A program made the position numbers and the translations under genes. A stretch of 64,000 nt of DNA from Promicromonospora sukumoe. GTDB lineage: Bacteria > Actinomycetota > Actinomycetes > Actinomycetales > Cellulomonadaceae. Below the pieces are notes generated by a model, which saw nothing but the letters and a program-made list of their open reading frames with translations, was not told the origin of the DNA and did not search any database. This document shows, piece by piece, positions 57,378 through 64,000 of this stretch (positions are counted from its first letter, which is position 1; every line of letters begins with the position of its first letter). The stretch spans positions 2,728,001-2,792,000 of the forward strand of contig NZ_JACGWV010000001.1 of assembly GCF_014137995.1 (NCBI RefSeq), in the 5' to 3' direction.

Positions 57378-60252
57378 CGGGGTGCCGCACCCGCCACACC
57401 AGCTTGCGCAGCTCGTCGAACCACAGCACCGACGACGCCATCCCGACCGCCACGGCCCAGTGCGCCAGGTCGAGGCTCGCGGTGCCGAAGGCCACCTGGA
57501 GGAACGGCACCTGCACGACGGCCACCTGGAGCAGCACGCCGAGCACGATCGCGCCCCAGAGCCACCGGTTCACGAACATGCGGTGGAACGCGCTCGTGGT
57601 CTCGGAGCGGGAGTTGAGCACGTTGAAGAGCTGGGCCAGCACGAGCGTGGTGAACCCGGCGGTGCGGGCCACGGTCAGGTCGTCGCCGCCCTCGACCAGG
57701 CCGCCCGGCAGGAAGATGTCGATGGTCAGCAGGGTCGCCACGCCCATGACCAGGCCGATGCTCAGCACCCCGCGCCACATCCGCGCGTCGATGATCCGCT
57801 CGTGCGGGCCGCGCGGGGGCCGGGCCATGACGTCGTCGGTCTCCGGGTCCACGCCCATCGCCAGGGCCGGCCCGGAGTCGGTGACCAGGTTGATCCACAG
57901 GATCTGCGTGGCCAGCAGCGGGACGACGACGGCCTCCCCGCCGGACGCGCCCTCCAGGCCCAGGACCCCGGCGAACACGACGCCGAACAGCACCGTGCAC
58001 ACCTCGCCCATGTTCGAGGAGAGCAGGTAGCGCAGGAACTTCTTGATGTTGTCGAAGATGATCCGGCCCTGGCGGACCGCCGCGACGATCGTGGCGAAGT
58101 TGTCGTCGCCGAGGATCATCTTGGCCGACTCCTTGGTCACCTCGGTCCCCGTGACGCCCATCGCGACGCCGATGTCGGCGGTCTTCAGCGCGGGCGCGTC
58201 GTTCACGCCGTCGCCGGTCATCGCCACCACGTGCCCGTCGGCCTGGAGCGCGTCGACGATCTGCAGCTTGTTCTGCGGCGCGACGCGCGCGTAGACCGAG
58301 ACGGTGCGGGTGGTCTCGCGCAGCCGGGCGGCGTCCAGGCGGTCCAGCTCCGTCCCGGTGACGGCCCGGGCGCCCGGCTCCACGATGCCCAGGTCGCTCG
58401 CGATCCGGGTGGCCGTGATCGGGTGGTCGCCGGTGATCATCATGATGCGGATGCCGGCCCGGTGGGCCTCGGCCACGGCGTCGGCGACCTCGGGCCGGGG
58501 CGGGTCGATGATGCCGACCACGCCCAGGTAGACCAGGTCGGACTCGTGCTCCTCCAGGGCCTCGGTGCCCAGGTCCTCCGGGACCCGCCGGTACGCCACG
58601 CCGAGCGTGCGGTACGCCTGCCGGGACAGCCGCTCGACGTCGGCGAGCGCCGCCGCCCGTCGGTCGTCGTCGAGCGGGACGACGTCGTCGCCGACCTGGA
58701 GGTCGGTGCAGCGCGGCAGGAGCACGTCGGGGGCGCCCTTGGTGACCAGGGCCCAGGCGCCCTCGCCGGGCGGGTCGACGAGCGCGGACATGAGCTTGCG
58801 CTCGGAGGTGAAGGGCACCTCGCCGCGGCGCTCGAACCCGGAGACGCGGTCCACGGTGCCGGCGAGCTTGTGCGCGGCGACGAGGAAGGCGGCCTCGGTG
58901 GGGTCGCCCTGGACGGTCCAGCCGCCGTCGGCGTTCCCGTCGGGCGACCCGCCGTCCGCCCGCGTGAGCTGGGCGTCGTTGGCCAGCGACCCGCCGCCGA
59001 GCACCATGCTCGCCTCCCGGGCCAGCCGCTCGTCGTCCAGGGGCGCCCCGCCACCAGCCCCGCCACCACCGGCCCCACCAAGCAACGCCTCCCCCTCCGG
59101 CCGGTACCCCACGCCGGTCAGCGTGACCTCGCCCGACGCCGTGACGACCCGCTGGACGGTCATCTCGTTCTTGGTCAGGGTGCCGGTCTTGTCCGACGCG
59201 ATGACGGACGCGGAGCCCAGCGTCTCGGCGGAGTGCAACTTCTTGACGACGGCGTTGCGGCGGGCCATGGCCTGCACGCCGACGGCGAGGACCACCGACA
59301 GGATGGCGGGCAGCCCCTCGGGGACGGCGGCGACGGCGAGGGAGACGCCGAGCAGCAGCACGGTGACGAGGTCGGCCGGGGTGCTCACCTCGTTGACGAC
59401 GGCGGCCAGCACCATCACGACCACGGCGATGCCGATCACCGTCAGCCCGAGCACGCGGCTGACGTGCGCGATCTCGCGCTGCAGCGGCGTGACCTCCTCC
59501 TCCGTGGAGTCGAGCAGCCGCGCGATGGCGCCCATCTGGGTGTCCATCCCGGTCGCGACGACGACGGCGCGCCCCACGCCCTGCGCCACGGCGGTGCCCT
59601 TGAACACCATGTCGAACCGGTCGCCGAGCGGCGCGGGGGCCGCGAGCACGGCGGCGTCCTTGAGCACCGCCTCGCTCTCGCCCGTGAGCGAGGACTCCTG
59701 CACGCGCAGGGTGGTCGCGCTCAGCAGGCGGGCGTCGGCGCCGACGGCGTCCCCCTCGGCCAGCACGAGCACGTCGCCGCGCACGAGCTCGGCCGAGCGC
59801 ACCGTGACGCGGCGCCCGTCGCGCAGCACGGTGGACATCGCCTCGGTCATGGAGCGCAGTGCCGCGACGGCGCTCTCGGCCTTGCTCTCCTGGACGAGGC
59901 CGAGCACCGCGTTGAGGACCACGATCGCGGCGATGACGACGGCGTCCACGGGCACGCCGTGCGCGTCCTCGACCCACCACACGGCGAGCGAGATGGCGAC
60001 CGCCACCAGCAGCAGCGCGACGAGCGGGTCCTGGAACTGGTCCAGCACCTTGCGCCACAGCGGCACGGGCGGCCGCGAGCGCAGCTCGTTGGGTCCGTCG
60101 GCGGCCAGGCGCCGCGCGGCCTCGGCGGCGGTCAGCCCGGTGGCGGGGTCGACGCCGAGGTCGCGGGCGACGTCGTCCGCCGCCCGCACCGACGGGTCCG
60201 GTGCGGGCAGCGGGACGTACGACGACGGGATGCCCGGCTGCGGTGAGGCCAC
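57367..60252 (-). CDS. P2-type (Ca2+-like) cation-transporting ATPase
   Basis: A 961-residue membrane pump. It has an N-terminal cation ATPase domain (LGVDPATGLTAAEAARRL), actuator motif SSLTGESEAV, transmembrane motif AVPEGLPAILSVV (the PEGL signature of PMR1/SERCA-like Ca2+ or Mn2+ pumps), phosphorylation loop ASDKTGTLTKNEMT, hinge GDGVNDAPALKTADIGVAMG and C-terminal helices with NLVTDSGPALAMGVDP. It probably exports calcium or manganese. A Gly/Ala-rich loop (about 395-410) interrupts the nucleotide domain. A single gene with no adjacent regulator. Confidence 0.93.
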   Translation of the reverse strand: MASPQPGIPSSYVPLPAPDPSVRAADDVARDLGVDPATGLTAAEAARRLAADGPNELRSRPPVPLWRKVLDQFQDPLVALLLVAVAISLAVWWVEDAHGVPVDAVVIAAIVVLNAVLGLVQESKAESAVAALRSMTEAMSTVLRDGRRVTVRSAELVRGDVLVLAEGDAVGADARLLSATTLRVQESSLTGESEAVLKDAAVLAAPAPLGDRFDMVFKGTAVAQGVGRAVVVATGMDTQMGAIARLLDSTEEEVTPLQREIAHVSRVLGLTVIGIAVVVMVLAAVVNEVSTPADLVTVLLLGVSLAVAAVPEGLPAILSVVLAVGVQAMARRNAVVKKLHSAETLGSASVIASDKTGTLTKNEMTVQRVVTASGEVTLTGVGYRPEGEALLGGAGGGGAGGGAPLDDERLAREASMVLGGGSLANDAQLTRADGGSPDGNADGGWTVQGDPTEAAFLVAAHKLAGTVDRVSGFERRGEVPFTSERKLMSALVDPPGEGAWALVTKGAPDVLLPRCTDLQVGDDVVPLDDDRRAAALADVERLSRQAYRTLGVAYRRVPEDLGTEALEEHESDLVYLGVVGIIDPPRPEVADAVAEAHRAGIRIMMITGDHPITATRIASDLGIVEPGARAVTGTELDRLDAARLRETTRTVSVYARVAPQNKLQIVDALQADGHVVAMTGDGVNDAPALKTADIGVAMGVTGTEVTKESAKMILGDDNFATIVAAVRQGRIIFDNIKKFLRYLLSSNMGEVCTVLFGVVFAGVLGLEGASGGEAVVVPLLATQILWINLVTDSGPALAMGVDPETDDVMARPPRGPHERIIDARMWRGVLSIGLVMGVATLLTIDIFLPGGLVEGGDDLTVARTAGFTTLVLAQLFNVLNSRSETTSAFHRMFVNRWLWGAIVLGVLLQVAVVQVPFLQVAFGTASLDLAHWAVAVGMASSVLWFDELRKLVWRVRHPVRG

Positions 60253-60292
60253 AGTCGATCATCCACCGAAGGTGTCCGGGACGCGCGCCCCG

Positions 60293-61312
60293 TCACCCGC
60301 CGTTCGACTGGCGCACGCCCTCGGCCAGGGCGTCGAACCGGTAGACGAACCCGCCCGCCGGACCGCTGACGGTGACGTAGGCGTCGGTGGTGCCCGGCCG
60401 GATCGCGACGTTGGTCGCGGACAGCAGGCCCTGGTGCCCGTCGGGCACGGAGACGGTGGTCAGGTGCGTGCCGTCGGGGCCGTAGACGCGGATCTCCGGT
60501 ATGCCGTGCATCCCCTGGTAGAGGTTGCCCGCGGCGTCGACGGCGTTCGAGTCGGTCTGCGCGAGGCCGCCGTCGACCTGGATCGCCGTGTGCCCCGCCG
60601 TCACCGCCGTGCCCGTCTCGTCGAGCACGAGCCGGTCGATCCGGTTGGCGTCGAGCAGGCTGACCCAGAGCGCGCCGCCGTCGAGGTCGAACGAGATGCC
60701 GTTCGGGTTGGGCAGGTTCGCGGCCAGCACGGTGGGCCGGCCGGTGTGGCGGTCGAACCGCAGCACCCGGCCGTCCGCCGTGCCCGCGGGGTAGGCGACG
60801 GGCGACGAGTCCGTCACGTAGAGGTGGCCGTCGTCGTCGAACGTCAGGTCGTCCAGGTGCATGGCCCGGCCCTTGACCTGTCCGTCGGCGACAACGCGCG
60901 GGTCGGTGCCGTCCGGGGTGATGGAGACGATGCGGCCGCCGGCGTAGTCGGTGAGGTACAGGCGGCCGTCGTAGGGGCTGACCTGGGCGGACGTGTAGGC
61001 GCCCACCTCGTCCGTGTAGACGGCGTCGACCTCGCGCGTGCCGACGTCGACGGCCAGGACCTTGGGCTCTCCGGTGGGCGCGGTGACGTCGACCAGGTGG
61101 AGCCGGCCGTCGTCCAGGAACACGGGGCCCTCCAGCAGGGTCATCCCCGTCTCCTCGTGCACGGAGGTGACCTTCAGGACGCGCTCGGCGGTGACCCGCT
61201 GCGCGGTGCCGGCGGGCATATCGTTCGACGCCGCCGGGCCGGCCGCGCACCCGGCCGGCGCGAGCGCGAGCACGAGCGCCCCGGCCGCCAGGGCCACGGA
61301 CCGGCGGCTCAT
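60293..61312 (-). CDS. SMP-30/gluconolactonase-like lipoprotein
   Basis: A 339-residue exported lipoprotein; the lipobox PAGC is at about residue 22. The mature part is a six-bladed beta-propeller of the SMP-30/Drp35 lactonase type: LLEGPVFLDDGRLHLVDV (metal Glu), DDLTFDDDGHLYVTDSS, LPNPNGISFDLDGGALWVS (metal Asn) and TDSNAVDAAGNLY with Asp in the last blades. Such enzymes open lactones with a divalent metal. Its start overlaps the stop of the monooxygenase gene (ATGA). This fits a pathway in which the monooxygenase makes a lactone or ester, although this protein is predicted to lie outside the membrane. Confidence 0.83.
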   Translation of the reverse strand: MSRRSVALAAGALVLALAPAGCAAGPAASNDMPAGTAQRVTAERVLKVTSVHEETGMTLLEGPVFLDDGRLHLVDVTAPTGEPKVLAVDVGTREVDAVYTDEVGAYTSAQVSPYDGRLYLTDYAGGRIVSITPDGTDPRVVADGQVKGRAMHLDDLTFDDDGHLYVTDSSPVAYPAGTADGRVLRFDRHTGRPTVLAANLPNPNGISFDLDGGALWVSLLDANRIDRLVLDETGTAVTAGHTAIQVDGGLAQTDSNAVDAAGNLYQGMHGIPEIRVYGPDGTHLTTVSVPDGHQGLLSATNVAIRPGTTDAYVTVSGPAGGFVYRFDALAEGVRQSNGG

Positions 61313-63138
61313 CGCCCGGCCTCCCCCGCCGGCGCCGCCTCCGGCAGCACCAGCACCTCGCTCATGTCGCCCTCGCGCCACTGCGCGAGCAGGCGGTGGA
61401 AGGCGACCGGCCCGGGGCTGTACGACGTCGGCGCGCCGCCCTTCCGCGTGCCCTCGCCGTTGTAGTACCCGGGCGTGCACTCCGCGAGGAACGCCGAGCT
61501 GTCCTGCCCCTCGCCCACCGTCGCGATGGTCGCCGCCCAGGCGTCCTGCGCCTCCTCCGTCGGCTCGACGTACCGCGCTCCCGCCTTCCCGGCCCGCTCG
61601 ACGACGGCGGCGATGTGCCCCGCCTGCTCCTGCAGGATGTGCACGAAGTTCACCGAGTTGGCGTTCTGCATGCCGCCCAGGTGGAACAGGTTCGGGAACC
61701 CGTGGGTGTAGAAGCCGTGCAGCGTGCGCGGGCCGCGCGCCCACGCCCCGAGCAGCGAGGTGCCACCCCGGCCCTGGACGGGCAGCGTGCCGGACACCAC
61801 GCCCGAGACCCCGACCTCGAAGCCCGTGGCGAGGACGACGCAGTCCACCTCGTACTCGTCGTCGCCCACCACCACGCCGTGCTCCGTCATCCGGGTCACG
61901 CCGCCGTGGTCGGCGGTGTCCACGAGCGTCACGTTCGGCAGGTTGAAAGACTGCAGGTACTGGTCGCTGAAGCCCGGCCGCTTGCACATGTACCGGTACC
62001 AGGGCTTGAGCGCCTCGGCCGTGGCGGGGTCGTCGACCACCTCGTCGACCCGCGCCCGGATCTGGTTCATCTTGACGAAGTCCGCGAGCTCGTCGAGCCG
62101 CTCCCGCTCGGCCGGGTCGAGCGTCGTGTCCACGGCGCCGGTGATCATCTGGCGCTGGAGCCGCGCCGTGCCGGTCCAGCCGTCCTGGGTCAGGTCCTCG
62201 GCGACGTCCTCCCCCGCCAGGACCGCGAGGAAGTTCTCCATCCGCTCGCGCTGCCAGCCGGGCCGCAGCGACGCCGCCCACTCCGGGTCGGTGGGCCGGT
62301 TGTCGCGCACGTCCACCGACGACGGCGTGCGTTGCAGCACGTACAGGTGCGCGGCGTCGCGGGCGAGGTGCGGGATCGCCTGCAGCCCGGTGGCCCCCGT
62401 GCCGATGACGGCCACGCGCTTGTCGGCGAGCCCCGTCAGGCCGCCGTCCGCCGTGCCGCCCGTGTACCCGTAGTCCCAGCGGCTGGTGTGGAAGGTGTGG
62501 CCGCGGAAGTCCTCGATGCCGGGGATGCCGGGCAGCTTGGCCTGCGAGAGCGTGCCCGAGGACACCACGACGTACCGGGCCCGCATCGTGTCGCCGCGGT
62601 CCGTGGTCACCCGCCACTCGTCGGCGGCCTCGTCCCAGGTCAGGTCGGTGACCCGCGTGTGGAAGACGGCGTCCCGGTACAGCCCGTAGTGCTCCGCGAT
62701 CCGGACGGCGTGCTGCCGGATCTCCTCGCCCGGCGCGTACCGCCACCGCGGCACGTAGCCGGTCTCCTCCAGCAGCGGCATGTAGACGTACGACTCGATG
62801 TCGCAGTGGATGCCCGGGTACCGGTTCCAGTACCAGGTGCCGCCGAAGTCGCCCGCCTCGTCCATCATCCGCACCGACTCGACGCCGGCCTCGCGCAGCC
62901 GGGCGCCGGTGAGCAGGCCGCCGAACCCGCCGCCCACCACGAGCACCTCGACCCGGTCCGTCAGCGGCTCCCGCTCGACGCGCTCCGTGTACGGGTCCGT
63001 CGCGTAGTAGCCGAACTCCCCCGCGGCCCGCCGGTACTGCGCCGTGCCGTCCGGCCGGACGCGGCGGTCGCGCTCGCGGCGGTATCTCTCGCGCAGGGCG
63101 TCCGGGTCGAGCGTGTCGGTGCTGGTCAGATGAGACAA
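61309..63138 (-). CDS. Baeyer-Villiger-type flavin monooxygenase
   Basis: About 609 residues from a TTG start at 63138, supported by GAGAGG six bases upstream; an ATG at 63186 would add 16 residues but touches the operator. Two Rossmann folds are visible: VVGGGFGGLLTGARL for FAD and VIGTGATGLQAIPHLA for NADPH. Between them lies the Baeyer-Villiger fingerprint F-x-G-x3-H-x3-W (FRGHTFHTSRWDY). GTWYWNRYPGIHCDIESYVY is typical of cyclohexanone/steroid-type enzymes. It inserts oxygen into ketones, giving esters or lactones. It is coupled to the lactonase-like gene and divergent from a TetR gene. Confidence 0.9.
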   Translation of the reverse strand: MSHLTSTDTLDPDALRERYRRERDRRVRPDGTAQYRRAAGEFGYYATDPYTERVEREPLTDRVEVLVVGGGFGGLLTGARLREAGVESVRMMDEAGDFGGTWYWNRYPGIHCDIESYVYMPLLEETGYVPRWRYAPGEEIRQHAVRIAEHYGLYRDAVFHTRVTDLTWDEAADEWRVTTDRGDTMRARYVVVSSGTLSQAKLPGIPGIEDFRGHTFHTSRWDYGYTGGTADGGLTGLADKRVAVIGTGATGLQAIPHLARDAAHLYVLQRTPSSVDVRDNRPTDPEWAASLRPGWQRERMENFLAVLAGEDVAEDLTQDGWTGTARLQRQMITGAVDTTLDPAERERLDELADFVKMNQIRARVDEVVDDPATAEALKPWYRYMCKRPGFSDQYLQSFNLPNVTLVDTADHGGVTRMTEHGVVVGDDEYEVDCVVLATGFEVGVSGVVSGTLPVQGRGGTSLLGAWARGPRTLHGFYTHGFPNLFHLGGMQNANSVNFVHILQEQAGHIAAVVERAGKAGARYVEPTEEAQDAWAATIATVGEGQDSSAFLAECTPGYYNGEGTRKGGAPTSYSPGPVAFHRLLAQWREGDMSEVLVLPEAAPAGEAGR

Positions 63139-63185
63139 GGCAGACCTCTCGTCAGCGGTTCGGCGGGTGTTCCCCGCCGAGGACA

Positions 63186-63213
63186 TGAAAACGTACATCC
63201 ATGTACGTTTTCA
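63186..63213. promoter_or_regulatory. 28-bp palindromic TetR operator
   Basis: TGAAAACGTACAT and ATGTACGTTTTCA are perfect 13-base arms around CC, between the divergent monooxygenase and TetR genes. Its AT-richness and exact symmetry make it the likely operator for both promoters. It also creates false MYVF starts on both strands. Confidence 0.88.
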
Positions 63214-63260
63214 ACCCCTGCCCGTGTGGCGCCCCGCACGAGGGCCGCTACCCTCGCCCC

Positions 63261-63848
63261 ATGCCCGCAGAACGCACGCGACGCGACGCAGCGCGCAACC
63301 GGGACCTGCTCGTGGCCGCGGCCCGCCGCGCCTTCGCCGCCCACGGGCCCGACGTGCCGCTGGAGGACATCGCGAGCGAGGCCGGCGTCAGCCGCACCAC
63401 GCTGCACCGCCACTTCGCCAACCGGGAGGCGCTCGCCTCGGCCGTGCTGGAGCAGAACGTCGCCGACATCGAGGCCCGGGCCGCCGGCCTGGCCGACGCC
63501 GACGACGGCGCCGAGCGGCTGTTCCACTACCTGCTGGACGTGCAGTTCGAGGCCCCGTGGCTCGGGCGCGTCGTGGCGGACGGCCGCATGCCCGGCACGG
63601 CGGACCTGGGCACCCGGACGGCGGCTGCGCTCGACCCGCTGCTGGACCGGGCCCGGGAACGCGGCCGGGTGCACCCCGGCGTCACCACCGACGACGTGCT
63701 GTTGACCCTGCCGATGGTGATGGCCGTCCAGGCGGCCACGGCGGCCACCGCGGGCGGCGGCACGCCGTCCCGCGTGGGCGCGACACGCGCCCTGCTGCAC
63801 CGGGGTGTGTTCACCACCGAGCCGCCGACGGCGCCGTCGGCGGGGTGA
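63261..63848 (+). CDS. TetR-family repressor of monooxygenase operon
   Basis: A 195-residue regulator. The helix-turn-helix (about residues 10-57) reads LLVAAARRAFAAHGPDVPLEDIASEAGVSRTTLHRHFANREAL (split over its helices). The C-terminal ligand domain is helical and ends in low-complexity Thr/Pro. I chose the ATG at 63261 (MPAERTRRDAARN) because the upstream frame arises from the palindrome. It presumably represses the monooxygenase-lactonase operon and itself, with release by a ketone or lactone; the inducer is inferred. Confidence 0.88.
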   Translation: MPAERTRRDAARNRDLLVAAARRAFAAHGPDVPLEDIASEAGVSRTTLHRHFANREALASAVLEQNVADIEARAAGLADADDGAERLFHYLLDVQFEAPWLGRVVADGRMPGTADLGTRTAAALDPLLDRARERGRVHPGVTTDDVLLTLPMVMAVQAATAATAGGGTPSRVGATRALLHRGVFTTEPPTAPSAG

Positions 63849-63851
63849 GCG

Positions 63852-64000
63852 TCACCCGGACGGGTACGCGCGCGGGAACCAGCCGTGCACCACGCTGCGC
63901 CACGCGTCGTGGAAGGACCGGCCGACGCGCCACTCGTGCCAGGTCAGGGCGAGGATCAGGACGTCCAGGACGACCAGCGCCACGACGCCGATGCCGGGGC
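63852..64000 (-). CDS. partial membrane protein gene (C-terminal end)
   Basis: The window ends inside this gene. The visible C-terminal 48 or so residues read GIGVVALVVLDVLILALTW (a transmembrane helix) and then WRVGRSFHDAWRSVVHGWFP and YPSG before a TGA. Codon use is typical of the window. It converges with the TetR gene, leaving three bases between the stops. Nothing more can be said about function. Confidence 0.6.
   Translation of the reverse strand, partial: PGIGVVALVVLDVLILALTWHEWRVGRSFHDAWRSVVHGWFPRAYPSG

Noticed and set aside
57382..60246. Long open frame antisense to the P-type ATPase
   Set aside because: Composition is His/Gly/Arg/Asp-rich low-complexity shadow sequence, and the opposite strand encodes all P-type ATPase motifs.
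63198..63203. Starts beginning MYVF on both strands near 63200
   Set aside because: Both arise from the palindrome ATGTACGTTTTC. The TTG at 63138 and the ATG at 63261 have better context.

Overview
The window is about 64 kb of very GC-rich DNA with tightly packed genes, many ATGA/GTGA overlaps, GTG starts and third positions almost always G or C. With DUF222-HNH, WYL, PASTA-kinase, DUF305/DUF6153 and MFS gene types, plus an IdeR/DmdR-type iron box, it points to a high-GC actinobacterium. A Cellulomonadaceae/Promicromonosporaceae-like host is my guess, not a demonstrated fact. It reads as chromosome: I see no rRNA, tRNA, CRISPR array, insertion sequence, phage module or replication origin.

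Layout. 0-11.7 kb: a GntR regulator; a CPBP protease/small multidrug-export pair divergent from a DesK/DesR-type two-component system; a membrane protein; a flavodoxin-universal stress protein pair; an Acg-like nitroreductase; a chloroperoxidase-type hydrolase; a VOC protein; and a copper-type module (DUF6153, DUF305, CopC-CopD). 11.8-18.4 kb: an unusual operon encoding an alpha/beta hydrolase, a CHAT-like protein lacking the catalytic Cys, a CHAT protease with an intact His-Cys dyad and a caspase/gingipain-like protein. It faces an endonuclease/exonuclease/phosphatase-fold enzyme. 18.6-36.5 kb: a small zinc-finger protein, a WYL regulator with its operator and a VOC target, a PiT phosphate transporter behind a PHO box, an OmpR/HAMP two-component system, an MFS exporter carrying a winged-helix domain, an iron-siderophore lipoprotein with an iron box, a PhnDCE-type transporter operon with a phosphatase and TetR, and a DUF222-HNH protein.

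36.6-57.4 kb holds the most striking locus. The phosphate transporter is split: pstC-pstA-pstS lie at one end and pstB at the other, about 11 kb apart. Between them are two more PstS-like surface proteins, two Ig-domain secreted proteins (one with a WxL-like C-terminus), a DUF916/WxLIP-like protein, a TEEP-repeat surface protein and a sortase-fold protein that has lost its catalytic His and Cys. A PASTA Ser/Thr kinase overlaps pstB, and a NarL-type two-component system diverges from pstC. Eleven-base direct repeats resembling actinobacterial PHO boxes precede pstC, the 896-aa PstS-like gene, the DUF916 gene and, 20 kb away, pit. I infer a phosphate-regulated cell-surface assembly built around the Pst transporter.

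57.4-64 kb: a calcium-type P-type ATPase, then an SMP-30-like lactonase coupled to a Baeyer-Villiger-type monooxygenase. These are divergent from a TetR regulator across a perfect 28-bp palindrome. The window ends inside a further membrane-protein gene. Everything here comes from reading the sequence; no database search was run.
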